A DNA stretch of 12,031 nucleotides from CAZYJD01 sp964647785. GTDB taxonomy: Bacteria > Bacteroidota > Bacteroidia > NS11-12g > UBA9320. The stretch covers positions 1 to 12,031 of the forward strand of contig CAZYJD010000063.1 of the NCBI GenBank assembly GCA_964647785.1. The letters run 5' to 3'. Each line of letters begins with the position of its first letter. The first letter of the stretch is position 1. The notes beneath the pieces are model-generated. The model was not told the origin of the DNA, ran no database searches, and saw only the letters and a program-made list of their open reading frames with translations. Made by a program: the position numbers and the translations under genes. Positions 1 through 8,254 of this stretch are shown in pieces.

Positions 1-122
1 TCTTTTCATTTTACGTTTTGTTTTTGGATTAGCGTTTTAAAAACACCACCCTATGGAATCCGCTGCAATACGCTCTCCACATTCATGGTCCGTGGGCAGT
101 AATTTATTATTCATTCAATTTT

Positions 123-2495
123 CTACAATTCATACGGCCCAAAATAGTACAGGCATCCCGCCTCACTCACGCACATGAGGTAATAAGTGCCCGCCGGCAT
201 ATTGGTCTTATCCAGGGCATCGGGCAGTGGATTGTTCACTCCTGATTGTGAGCTCCAGCGAGCGAAGCGCAATGCCGAGCCAGTTGATTGTACATCTAGG
301 GCACCGCTGTTGCCTCCTCCGGCAGGTGTTGAAAGTACTTGTACGTTTGGTTTCTGTGAAAGATTGATGACCGCAACTTCAGAGGTATCGTTGCCCATAA
401 ATGCATAGGCAATGGCTCGGTATTGGCCACCATCAGAGGCCATCAATGAGTCGAAACGCAAGGTGTCTGCATTCTTGGTGGTATGATCCACCCAAGCTGA
501 ACCATTGTTCACCTGCCATTTTAGAGAATCGATGGTGCCCGTTTTTTCGATGAAAATAATTGCCTGGTAGCCTGCACAACTCTTAACATTTGAAGGTTGC
601 CTTGTGATTTTAGCCGGATAGAAGCTGCTCATGCTATCGCGTTCACCTGCTGTAAAGAATCCAAAGCCGTTGATTCCGTTAAAGGCAAGCAAATTGTTGG
701 CCACATCCGTTTTTGAATAGCGATACCAAATGGTGTCATTGATATTTCTGCCACCGTATAAACTATCTTCGATGCCAGTTACGTCTGAATTTTCGTAGGT
801 TAGTAATAGGTCGGCATTGAGGTTGTTAAGCCCGTTGGCCTCCACCGCCCAATAACGGTTGAGAAAGTTGCCCAAAGAACGATTGCTCGATAATTTTCGG
901 TCGACTACCCGAGCTTCAATTTGATTGATGCTGCCGCCTTTATAATCCAGTGTGAGCGGACTATAGCCCGCTCTACCAATGGGCAAAACATAGGTACCCG
1001 TTGTTGAGATGCCCTGCTTCAATACCCCTGAGCTATCGGTAACAATCATGTTTGAAGCACCGAAAGTTCCTGCAATGTTTCCTCCGGCATCCACCGATAG
1101 ATTCGACGTTCGAAGAACGATGTTTCCACCATCCATTTGCAATCGGTTCTGAACACGCACATCGTCATTCACTCTGAGGGCAGGAGATGATGAGTTGCTG
1201 ATTCTAAGATAATCGAAATGGTTGTTGCCACCCGTTGCCGCCCATGAACCTGAAAGCTGTTGTGTGGAGGTCCCATTTAACACCACTTCCCTGCTGTTTG
1301 ATTCGAATATGCCCTGATTGGACAAATCTCCTTTGACCTCCAAATCGCCACCAAAAGTTGTGGACAGGGTGAAGGTTCCCAGATTGGTAACATCTCCTGA
1401 AACCGTGAGTTTAGCACTCATGGCCGGATTGTTCAAATCCAGTTTCGAACCTGATTCTACCTTTAAATCGCCGCCGACAGAGCGTGCAGTGGAGGTTGCA
1501 CCATGCCCGAGGTTAAAAGTAGTTGCGTTGGCAATGACCACATGATGTGGATTGGTGCTGCTCCATTCACTCCCACGGTTGTAGCTGCCACCCGAGGCAT
1601 ACACCAGGGAAGAACCCGATTTATAGGAGGGCGAAATGAGGGTGTAACCTCCGCTTTGGATGAGAAAAGTTCCATTCACATCCACCGAGCCACTGCCTGT
1701 AATACCGTTGCCCACGGCCAGGGTATCTCCGGTTAAAACATCCAGGGTTTTACCCGATGCTATTTCGATTCCTCCAGTATTGGCAGTGTATGCATCAACA
1801 TCTACATCATGGCGCAGTAGCACTTTTTCGGAGGAGGCGGGCACACTGCCGCCAAGCCATGTTGAGGCGGTATGCCAATTGCCATCTGCTTGGGTTGCTC
1901 TTGTGAGCACAAAATTCATCTTGAAATTGCTTCCGGAATTGCTGTAGTAGAACGTATCTGTGCAGCCTGTTGAACTGCTAGAAGACCCGCTGGCATCGAA
2001 ATACACTTCAAGCACGTACGTGGCACCATAGTCGGTTAACCCACTTAAAAGGTTGATGTTTTGTCCGCTATTTGTCCATCTCTGATCACCGCCATTGTTT
2101 CCGACAACATCTGAGGGAGTTGCAGTGGTGGAAAATGAAGCATCTGCACTGTGTTTCATCGTAATTGCTGTGAATGTGCCTGGTGTAGCTCCGTTTTTAT
2201 ACACCCTGTAATGGAGATTACCACCGCAGATATTTCCACTGCTGCCTTTGTAGGTGTGGATATACCCTCCGTCTAAAATCAATGCCCAGGTTTCACCCAG
2301 GTTTCGACCATCAATGTTGTAGGTGTGTTCAATTCCCTGTTCATTTTGATTGAAAGAGATCAAACCGCCACCAGTACCGAAAAACCCTGCCTGCGAGAAG
2401 GCCTTCTCTTCAGCACCCAACAGCAATAACAAAAATGTTAAGATTGGAATGATAGAAACGTTTTTCTTCAATGCTTCCTTTAGTTTAATTTTCAT
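123..2495 (-). CDS. Secreted beta-rich adhesin-like surface protein (G8-like segment, Ig-like domain)
   Basis: A 790-residue exported protein, probably surface-associated, with no enzymatic motif that I recognise. Residues 1-35 are a signal peptide: Lys-rich start, hydrophobic stretch around 14-27, likely cleavage after FSQ. Residues 37-198 form a Cys-containing beta domain of a kind common at the N-terminus of Bacteroidota surface proteins. Around 199-255 is a G8-like segment (NWHTASTWLGGSVP, then a V-x-V-D strand and IASGKTLDV). Residues 250-480 alternate short V/L strands with Gly/Asn turns (SGDVTNLGTF, KGDLSNQGIF), as in a beta-helix. Residues 490-617 resemble the 'GTYVLPIG ... RYWAVE ... 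FGFFTAGE' module of Bacteroidota adhesins. Residues 625-712 look Ig-like (Trp660, then DGGQYRA at 688-694). The last 70 residues end in AGTYYLMCVSEAGC, like a SprB-type repeat fragment. No T9SS sorting tail is seen, unlike the two upstream genes. It lies 35 bases behind the preceding gene on the same strand, and an A-rich leader precedes the ATG. The domain reading is by eye. Confidence 0.85.
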   Translation of the reverse strand: MKIKLKEALKKNVSIIPILTFLLLLLGAEEKAFSQAGFFGTGGGLISFNQNEQGIEHTYNIDGRNLGETWALILDGGYIHTYKGSSGNICGGNLHYRVYKNGATPGTFTAITMKHSADASFSTTATPSDVVGNNGGDQRWTNSGQNINLLSGLTDYGATYVLEVYFDASGSSSSSTGCTDTFYYSNSGSNFKMNFVLTRATQADGNWHTASTWLGGSVPASSEKVLLRHDVDVDAYTANTGGIEIASGKTLDVLTGDTLAVGNGITGSGSVDVNGTFLIQSGGYTLISPSYKSGSSLVYASGGSYNRGSEWSSTNPHHVVIANATTFNLGHGATSTARSVGGDLKVESGSKLDLNNPAMSAKLTVSGDVTNLGTFTLSTTFGGDLEVKGDLSNQGIFESNSREVVLNGTSTQQLSGSWAATGGNNHFDYLRISNSSSPALRVNDDVRVQNRLQMDGGNIVLRTSNLSVDAGGNIAGTFGASNMIVTDSSGVLKQGISTTGTYVLPIGRAGYSPLTLDYKGGSINQIEARVVDRKLSSNRSLGNFLNRYWAVEANGLNNLNADLLLTYENSDVTGIEDSLYGGRNINDTIWYRYSKTDVANNLLAFNGINGFGFFTAGERDSMSSFYPAKITRQPSNVKSCAGYQAIIFIEKTGTIDSLKWQVNNGSAWVDHTTKNADTLRFDSLMASDGGQYRAIAYAFMGNDTSEVAVINLSQKPNVQVLSTPAGGGNSGALDVQSTGSALRFARWSSQSGVNNPLPDALDKTNMPAGTYYLMCVSEAGCLYYFGPYEL

Positions 2496-2511
2496 AGCTT
2501 ATGCTTATTTT

Positions 2512-2528
2512 ATTTTTTCTTAAAAAAT
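2512..2528 (-). other. AT-only hairpin in the gap between the two surface-protein genes
   Basis: Within the 35-base gap, ATTTTTT (2512-2518) and AAAAAAT (2522-2528) are perfect 7-base arms around a 3-base loop, just behind the upstream stop codon (2531-2533). Made only of A and T, it would be a weak terminator. It may slow polymerase, mark an RNA cleavage site, or be just an effect of the A-rich leader used for translation starts in this phylum. Confidence 0.25.
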
Positions 2529-2530
2529 CT

Positions 2531-4861
2531 TTACTGTTTATAAAATGGTAAAATATTAGTTACTAAAAAAAGGTTCACATGGAGATAATACATGCCACCA
2601 TTCAAATCAACAGTGGAGATTCGTTTATTCTCTTTTATGATGCCACTCTTCACCTCCTTGCCACTGAGATCGGTGATTCGCCATGGATCATTGGTTTGTG
2701 CAAAGCGCACTTGCAACCAATCATCACAAGGGTTCGGATAAATGATGGCAGAAGCCTTGGTTTGTTGTCCCGCCAGAACCACCGGCCCATGCCATTCCAT
2801 CTTTCCATCTTGGTCGATTTGCAAGAGTTTAAAATAGTGCCAGTTATTGGGCGCCATTTTATACTTTCTATGGTATGCAGCCGTTTCATTGCTATTGCCT
2901 TTTCCATCCACCCAATCGAGGTGTATCCAATGTTTGGCATCTGAACTGTAATGCACTTCGTAACCGAGGTTGTCAATTTCAACTGCTGTTTGCCAACGCA
3001 AGTCTACCCATCCTTCTGTAACCCAATTCGCTTTGAAATTAATGAGCTCTACGGGCAATGGATTGGGCGTGGTGGTGCTGCCAATGGTAAAAATACTATC
3101 GGTAAATACGGTGGTATTTGCCTGTGCATCTACATAGCCATCAGATGTTCCACTTCCTTTGATAAATGGGTTGCTTCCATCGATCACCCATTCATTGGTG
3201 GTGCCCCCCACCCATCGACTTACCCGTAGGTTGGGCCAATCGGAGGTATCGCTGGAAACAAGCGAGGGAGCAGTCCAGAAAAGGGTCAGCTCTGCATCAT
3301 CATTGGTATGATTACAAAAGATTTTCCAGTGCTCCACATAACTGGCGTGATCCAAACCGGAGCTACCAACCCTTGATGCGCTGTAATTATTGTTGTACTG
3401 ATGGCCAGATGGTATGTACCTAACAGTGTACGTTCTTCCTGACTGGGCGCTGGATGGCTCAATGGCCACCCTTGCCAGGTAATTCCCGTCGCCAACGTGG
3501 AAAAGGGTGCTATCTGTGCCATGTATTTCCCTGCTCAGCCAGCCTTCCACAAAACGGTCATCTGTAGGTCCACCAGTGTTCGTCACATCACACCCATTTC
3601 TGAGTCGCAGGTATTTACCATCATCCACATCCAACTTCCCATCCGTCATGATCAGTTCGTCTTTGATCACCAGCGAGTCCGTTGGCCAAACCCTGAGGCC
3701 GGTGCCATTATCCACTTCGAGTGCAAAAATTGCAGAATCTCCGCTGAATTTTCCGTAGATCAATTGCATGCTTTGGGGACTTCGGTGGTCATGCATAATT
3801 ACCTTCGTGCTTGCCCCTTCAAAACCGGCATAATTCTTAAAATTACCTCCAATAATCAATTGCGCAGCTGTATTGGTAGACAACTTCAAATCAGTACCCG
3901 AGGTATTCATGGCTCGATTGGTAACATGCCTCTTCACCCAAACTTTGCTTCCTGCACCCTCCATATCTAATTTACCGGTTCCCATGATGGTGAGGCTGTC
4001 TTCTACAATCAGGCTATCGGTGTTGTTATCGAACTCAAGCACACCATCGGACACGCACATATAACCTTTGAAGTGCCATTTGCCGTTTTTGTTAACGGTG
4101 GTTCCGGATCTATTCAGACAGAAATCATAAATATCTGATGTGATGCCCATATTCCCCAGTGACCCACTGGTGCCGAGAAAAGTGTATGAACGATAACTGA
4201 AGGGATTGTGTGGCGCAGTGGAGGAGGTATTGTTACAGCGCCAGTAATATTCACAATCAGGCGTCGCAAAGAGCACATTATTTGGATTGCCATCAACTGC
4301 ATCATAAGACCTCGCAGGCGTAGGTCCAGAGCTGTTGTACGTACTGGTATCCAGACAATAGGCCAAAAAGTTGAAACGTGAAGGCCGGGCGGAAAGTCCG
4401 GGAAATTCATCCCAGGCTATTCTCAACTCACGGTCTGTGCCGTTGTTTGCGTAATCAGCTGAGGCAATATTAAACCAGCTGCCCCAACCATTGCTTCCGT
4501 TTCTCAGTTCAACGATGGGAGCGGAACCTGCAATCCAGTAAATTCTCAAATCGGCTCTAAATGGAAGGTTGGCCGTTACACCAAAATCGGGGGTGCCTAG
4601 CACACTGCCATCTGCATTGGTTCCCCAGGTAGTGGGGTAAACTGGATCGATGTCAAAAAAAAGGATGGCCGGGTCGCTGGATGTTCCACCTGATTTGAAT
4701 AAGAACAAGCTATCGTTGTTCCAACAGATGTACCAGTTTCCGCTGTTCACATATTGGCTTTCATTTCCACTCCCATCAATGCGAATGTTGTTGGATCCTG
4801 CCCATTGAGCCCGAACAGACATAAACATACCAAGCGCTATGAGGAGGTTCAGAAATCTCAT
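2531..4861 (-). CDS. T9SS-exported surface protein, translationally coupled to the alpha-amylase
   Basis: A 776-residue exported protein. The start at 4861 is chosen because a signal peptide (MRFLNLLIALGMFMSVRAQ) begins there and because its ATG overlaps the amylase stop codon as ATGA; a longer in-frame start at 5053 would add 64 residues without signal-peptide character. Residues 20-170 (IDG, Trp-rich NWYICWNNDSLFLF, FFDIDP, RIAWDEF) resemble a CBM9/DOMON-type sugar-binding sandwich, which is an inference. Residues 230-460 are repeated short beta strands (DSLTIMGTGKLDM, DELIMTDGKLDV), probably a beta-helix or adhesin stalk. Residues 602-690 are the fibronectin-like module that often precedes sorting tails (LPVELINFKANW, LRWQTAVEIDNLGYEV). 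Residues 703-776 are a type A T9SS sorting domain (IIYPNP, ITDLSGKEV, NGGMYYLHV, final LPFYKQ). This predicts export through the outer membrane and cell-surface anchoring. With the amylase next door, starch binding or display is plausible but unproven. Confidence 0.88.
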   Translation of the reverse strand: MRFLNLLIALGMFMSVRAQWAGSNNIRIDGSGNESQYVNSGNWYICWNNDSLFLFKSGGTSSDPAILFFDIDPVYPTTWGTNADGSVLGTPDFGVTANLPFRADLRIYWIAGSAPIVELRNGSNGWGSWFNIASADYANNGTDRELRIAWDEFPGLSARPSRFNFLAYCLDTSTYNSSGPTPARSYDAVDGNPNNVLFATPDCEYYWRCNNTSSTAPHNPFSYRSYTFLGTSGSLGNMGITSDIYDFCLNRSGTTVNKNGKWHFKGYMCVSDGVLEFDNNTDSLIVEDSLTIMGTGKLDMEGAGSKVWVKRHVTNRAMNTSGTDLKLSTNTAAQLIIGGNFKNYAGFEGASTKVIMHDHRSPQSMQLIYGKFSGDSAIFALEVDNGTGLRVWPTDSLVIKDELIMTDGKLDVDDGKYLRLRNGCDVTNTGGPTDDRFVEGWLSREIHGTDSTLFHVGDGNYLARVAIEPSSAQSGRTYTVRYIPSGHQYNNNYSASRVGSSGLDHASYVEHWKIFCNHTNDDAELTLFWTAPSLVSSDTSDWPNLRVSRWVGGTTNEWVIDGSNPFIKGSGTSDGYVDAQANTTVFTDSIFTIGSTTTPNPLPVELINFKANWVTEGWVDLRWQTAVEIDNLGYEVHYSSDAKHWIHLDWVDGKGNSNETAAYHRKYKMAPNNWHYFKLLQIDQDGKMEWHGPVVLAGQQTKASAIIYPNPCDDWLQVRFAQTNDPWRITDLSGKEVKSGIIKENKRISTVDLNGGMYYLHVNLFLVTNILPFYKQ

Positions 4862-7203
4862 GGCATTTTTAATACCTTGTGCACACTGGTGCCATTCTCT
4901 GTTTCTATTGAGATCAGGTACAGGCCCGGCCTTAATCCACTCAGGGATAGCTGATGCTCCTTGCGTTCCGGTCGGTTTTGTAGCACCATCTTTCCCTGCG
5001 GATTGATCACCTTGACCCCTTTTACATCTATGGGTGAGGTGATATAAACCCATTCATTGGCGGGATTGGGAAACAATTGAATGGCCTCTTTGGGCTTTAC
5101 CAGATCCGGTTGGTGAAGCACGGCCTCTTCGCCATCAAGGCAGCTGCATACTTTTTTGTCCTCATTTTGCGTGTTCACCACCTGAGGAGCCGTATAAGTT
5201 GCTTTCACCCAGGCCTTTTGCCCTGCTTGTTGGTTATTGCTGTTGCGCAATTGCAAGCTCAGCCAACCGCCTGCGCCACTGTTCTTGCGGTATTTAATTC
5301 CGCCGACACCCGTGATTGAATCAACAGGATTGCAGTCTGTATCGAGTATTCTCAATACCAGTTCGGCCGTACTATCGGCAGGGAACACCTCTATTTCGAT
5401 GGGTTTATTCGGAGCACTAAAGATTTTACCAACGTTTCTGCATTGGGTACTATGCCATGGGATGGCTCCACCTTGTTCAAGCGATTGTGGATGTCGGTCT
5501 CCTAAATCATCGGCCATTTCCCATTCTTGGGTGGTGCTTCGCTCGGAATTTGAATAATTGGTGGTGATGCCCTCCGGGGCCCAAATGCTGTAACCTCTTC
5601 TAGAGGCACTGCCATTGCAGGGAGGAATGCTTAAATCCACCTTACCACCTCCATACACCACACGTCTGGCACTGCCCGCTGCTCCGCTGTAATCGACTAA
5701 AACTGTTCCATCTGCAAAAGCCGTTTGAACGCCTTTGGGATCCTGCCAAGTATCCCAATGGTCATTGGCACAAATCAGTGCTTTCCCTTCTCTTTCAATA
5801 ATGAGCGCATCATTGGCCTGCCACCTAACCAGGTAGCGTCCTTCCATGAATCGCAGATTCTGCCTGCACCACAATAGGTTCATCAAATCATCATTCACCT
5901 TTAATGTGGTATCCGTTGCCCGGTGATTGAATCGGTGTCCGCTGTAGCCAACATTAAAGAGATCTTCAAAATATACAATGGGGGCACCATCTACTGCGAG
6001 TATAATGGCATAGGCCAATGCCCAGCGAGGATCGGTTTGTTCAATGTGAGGCGCTAGCTCTCTTCCTGTTTCCCAATCGGCGTACCTCCCTAAGCTGTCC
6101 AATATAGGACGGTACGTATCGTGGCTATTGAGAAAAGGAGCGGTGTACTGTCGGTTGCTTTGTTGCCAATTTGGCAAACTGCCAATATCAAAATCGCCCC
6201 AGCCCGTAACCATTTGATGGAGCCCCCAACGCAATGAAAAATCAAACGCCCCTGCCCGGCCTTGAATGTTATTCACATATTGATCCAGAACTGCCTTGTT
6301 ATAATCGACATACTCTCCCAAGGCAAACATTTGGTCGCCACCTGAAGCCCAACCTGCATTGTAACGTAGGTTCCATAAGAAATCTTCCTGTACTTCTGTT
6401 GGGAAATGCTTAACGGCATCGATCCGCCACCCATCTATGCCGCATTGTTTCTTGTACCAGATCAACCAATCTCTGGTCATATTGCGCATGTACGAATCGG
6501 TTTGTTTGGGATTGTACAAAGCATTGCTGCTCTCTCCGTAAGCCCCGGCCGCATAGTCGATGTCAGGCCCCCAATAGGGCGTGTTCTGGTAATCCGTGCA
6601 ACATGCATTCACCGGACTGGGAAAAAAGTTCTGCCAATTTTTAGGAAACCGCCCTTCGCGTTCGAGATAAGTCCTGCCACCTTCGTTGTAGGCCGGCGTT
6701 TTGTAAGAAACGTAGCGAAAATTCTTGTAGCGCAGCGTGCTCCCATCGTCTAGAGCCTCCGGATCCTGCCCTCCAGTTGCTGTTGCTGATCCCGCTCCCC
6801 CGATATGGTTGAGCACCACATCTTGCACAACATACATTCCATTGGCCCGAAGTACTGCGATCAATCTTAAGAGCTCATCTTTATCCCCAAGATTCGTTTG
6901 AAGCCGCCCTTTCTGATACTTATCACCAAGATCATAATGATCAAAGGGCACATAGCCCGTTCCTGGGGCATCATTCTTCACACTTACCGGTATCCAGACC
7001 TGATCAATGCCCATTGCTCTTAGCCTTGGGGCCAGCTCTGTCAGGTAATTGGCCCATTGCATGGGATAGGCATCATTGCTAAAATCCCACCAAAAACCCT
7101 GTAAAATAACGCCTCTATTTTGTGCATTCTGGGCAGAACTCATAAGAGAAAGTGAACTCAAAAGAAGACAACACCCTATGCTTCTTAGCTGATTTATCCA
7201 CAT
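4858..7203 (-). CDS. Secreted GH13 alpha-amylase with T9SS C-terminal sorting domain
   Basis: An extracellular glycoside hydrolase family 13 enzyme expected to cut alpha-1,4-glucans such as starch or glycogen. Residues 1-24 are a signal peptide ending SSA-Q. The TIM barrel starts at GVILQGFWWDF (31-41). All four GH13 signature regions are present: region I DVVLNH (128-133), region II GWRIDAVKH (258-266) with nucleophile Asp262, region III LGEYVD (295-300) with acid/base Glu297, and region IV FLNSHD (357-362) with Asp362. A C-terminal beta domain runs to about 545. Residues 550-670 hold another beta module (WEMADDLGD, then Cys588 and Cys624) of unclear function. Residues 703-781 are a T9SS type A sorting tail (IQLFPNP, VINPQGKMVL, LRPGLYLISI, HKVLKMP). 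An AGAAAAGG purine run (7211-7218) lies 7 bases before the ATG. It is the first gene of the minus-strand cluster and shares ATGA with the next gene. The subfamily and whether it acts inside or at the ends of chains cannot be told by eye. Confidence 0.95.
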   Translation of the reverse strand: MWINQLRSIGCCLLLSSLSLMSSAQNAQNRGVILQGFWWDFSNDAYPMQWANYLTELAPRLRAMGIDQVWIPVSVKNDAPGTGYVPFDHYDLGDKYQKGRLQTNLGDKDELLRLIAVLRANGMYVVQDVVLNHIGGAGSATATGGQDPEALDDGSTLRYKNFRYVSYKTPAYNEGGRTYLEREGRFPKNWQNFFPSPVNACCTDYQNTPYWGPDIDYAAGAYGESSNALYNPKQTDSYMRNMTRDWLIWYKKQCGIDGWRIDAVKHFPTEVQEDFLWNLRYNAGWASGGDQMFALGEYVDYNKAVLDQYVNNIQGRAGAFDFSLRWGLHQMVTGWGDFDIGSLPNWQQSNRQYTAPFLNSHDTYRPILDSLGRYADWETGRELAPHIEQTDPRWALAYAIILAVDGAPIVYFEDLFNVGYSGHRFNHRATDTTLKVNDDLMNLLWCRQNLRFMEGRYLVRWQANDALIIEREGKALICANDHWDTWQDPKGVQTAFADGTVLVDYSGAAGSARRVVYGGGKVDLSIPPCNGSASRRGYSIWAPEGITTNYSNSERSTTQEWEMADDLGDRHPQSLEQGGAIPWHSTQCRNVGKIFSAPNKPIEIEVFPADSTAELVLRILDTDCNPVDSITGVGGIKYRKNSGAGGWLSLQLRNSNNQQAGQKAWVKATYTAPQVVNTQNEDKKVCSCLDGEEAVLHQPDLVKPKEAIQLFPNPANEWVYITSPIDVKGVKVINPQGKMVLQNRPERKEHQLSLSGLRPGLYLISIETENGTSVHKVLKMP

Positions 7204-7240
7204 AATTCGACCTTTTCTAAGCGCTAATTTAAATAAAACC

Positions 7241-7259
7241 TAGTGTTATATTTACACTA
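7241..7259. promoter_or_regulatory. Candidate operator: inverted repeat upstream of the amylase
   Basis: TAGTGT (7241-7246) and ACACTA (7254-7259) are perfect 6-base arms around a 7-base AT spacer, 38 bases before the amylase ATG. The left arm overlaps TAGGTTTT (7242-7235, minus strand), which fits the Bacteroidota -7 box TAnnTTTG except for the last base; I see no good -33 TTTG for it. A dimeric regulator binding here could repress or activate the amylase cluster, the divergent gene, or both. The regulator is not in the window. A 6-base palindrome in AT-rich DNA can arise by chance. Confidence 0.3.
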
Positions 7260-7272
7260 AGTCCATTTACCT

Positions 7273-7292
7273 AAAATAAATATCCTTATTTT
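7273..7292. promoter_or_regulatory. Second inverted repeat in the amylase/barrel divergent gap
   Basis: AAAATAA (7273-7279) and TTATTTT (7286-7292) are perfect 7-base arms with a 6-base spacer, between the first inverted repeat and the plus-strand gene. The right arm plus the next base reads TTATTTTG (7286-7293), one mismatch from TAnnTTTG on the plus strand, 59 bases before the ATG at 7353, so it could be part of the barrel gene promoter. It contains almost only A and T, so chance is a real alternative. Confidence 0.22.
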
Positions 7293-7352
7293 GTTTTAAG
7301 AATCAATGAAAGTTCAATATATGCAAGATATTCTTGTTTGCCGATTTAAGGG

Positions 7353-8222
7353 ATGAGGAAGATAGTCGTAGAATTGACTCTCATCGCGATAGCGATATCT
7401 TTTAGCGGAAATTTATGCGCGCAGCGTATGAAAAAAGCCAAGCCTTACTCTCGAACGGCACACGCGATTCAGTTTCATACCGGCCCGAGTTTTTTTCTCA
7501 GCGATTTAGGTGGGGCCGATGGGGCCGGGAAAGATGGTTTGGGCGATTTGGACCCTGAGGCAACGCGTTTTGCATTGGGAACGGGATTCATCCTTCACCA
7601 GAATGCCATTGTGGGTGCCCGCTTTGACCTCAATTACCTTTTGCTGCACGGCAGTGATGAATACAGCGATGAGTACTTTCGTAAAAAACGAAACCTTAGT
7701 GTGAATAGTCATCTGGTTGAACTCACAACCATGGCCAATTTCAGGTTGCCATTCAATAAAACATTGAATGGCAGAGACGAGTTCAGTCTGAGCTTTGGGC
7801 CGGGTCTGGTTTATTTCAATCCTAGGGCAGAGTTTGAGGGCAGTTCATACAACTTAAGAAGTTTGGGAACAGAGGGACAAAGCATCGACAACAACATTCC
7901 TGATTATGGGCCTATTTCTTTCATCATTCCTGTTGTTATAGGTTATCACCACACCTTCTATAAAACCTATTCACTGGGCATTGAACTTCAGGCCCGCAAA
8001 ACCTTCAGCGACTATTTTGATGATGTGAGCACGAAGTATTACGACAACGATATTCTGCGCACGCAGGCCGGGGAAGCCAGTGCAAATCTTGCCGACCGTA
8101 ACTTAGGAGGAAAAACCATCAAAGCAGGCACAAAACGAGGCAATAGCAGTTTATGCGACAACTACTTTTTCATAGGCATTACGTACCGCTTAATTCTCAG
8201 CAATAAGTACCGCCTCTTCTGA
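7353..8222 (+). CDS. DUF6089-like outer-membrane beta-barrel protein
   Basis: A 289-residue protein expected to form a small outer-membrane beta-barrel. Residues 1-23 are a signal peptide ending LCA-Q; there is no lipobox, so it is not a lipoprotein. The mature part starts basic, then alternates amphipathic strands and turns: IQFHTGPSFFLSDLGG (39-54), FALGTGFILHQNAIVGARFDLNYLLLHG (73-100), KRNLSVNSHLVELTTMANFRL (112-132), EFSLSFGPGLVYFNP (143-157), YSLGIELQARKTFSDYFDDVSTKYYD (206-231), ending in an aromatic-rich strand FFIGITYRL (272-280) and terminal Phe. The S-D-L-G turn, the K-R-N-L-S core and the YFDDVST motif are typical of the Bacteroidota DUF6089-like barrel family. Its role (structural protein or channel) is unknown. 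A 58-residue loop between strands, around 215-270, is rich in Gly and Lys. AAGGG directly abuts the ATG, too close for a normal ribosome binding site. It is divergent from the amylase. Confidence 0.82.
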   Translation: MRKIVVELTLIAIAISFSGNLCAQRMKKAKPYSRTAHAIQFHTGPSFFLSDLGGADGAGKDGLGDLDPEATRFALGTGFILHQNAIVGARFDLNYLLLHGSDEYSDEYFRKKRNLSVNSHLVELTTMANFRLPFNKTLNGRDEFSLSFGPGLVYFNPRAEFEGSSYNLRSLGTEGQSIDNNIPDYGPISFIIPVVIGYHHTFYKTYSLGIELQARKTFSDYFDDVSTKYYDNDILRTQAGEASANLADRNLGGKTIKAGTKRGNSSLCDNYFFIGITYRLILSNKYRLF

Positions 8223-8242
8223 CTCGGATTACGGATATTTGA

Positions 8243-8250
8243 TAGATTTG
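8243..8250 (+). promoter_or_regulatory. Perfect Bacteroidota -7 box, implying a leaderless transcript
   Basis: TAGATTTG matches the Bacteroidota -7 consensus TAnnTTTG at every fixed base. It ends only 4 bases before the ATG at 8255, so transcription would start at or within a base or two of the start codon, giving a leaderless mRNA. No Shine-Dalgarno sequence lies between. The -33 region about 19 bases upstream (around 8218-8223, CTGAC-like) is a poor match to TTTG and lies on the end of the barrel gene. Confidence 0.5.
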
Positions 8251-8254
8251 CCCA

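Noticed and set aside
1..122. Possible gene or terminator in the left end
   Set aside because: The stretch is AT-rich, with only GTTTTAAAAAC as a weak near-palindrome at 34-44, no GC stem with T run, and no frame of interest; a short frame from ATG 53 just runs into the antisense of the adhesin gene.
1318..1947. Plus-strand open frames of 70-95 codons within the adhesin-like gene
   Set aside because: They are shadows of the minus-strand gene, with no recognisable domain and no separate start signals.
3497..3970. A 157-codon plus-strand open frame opposite the T9SS surface protein
   Set aside because: Its composition (many Cys, His, Ile) looks like antisense of beta-rich coding sequence, and the minus-strand frame is a full, well-supported protein.
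4862..5053. A 64-residue N-terminal extension of the 776-residue surface protein, starting at 5053
   Set aside because: It lies entirely over the amylase sorting tail in another frame, has no signal-peptide character, and the internal Met at 4861 begins a clear signal peptide at an ATGA junction.
7353..8222. Lipoprotein reading of the barrel protein because of Cys22
   Set aside because: The residues before the Cys (GNL) do not fit a lipobox, and LCA-Q fits ordinary signal peptidase I cleavage.
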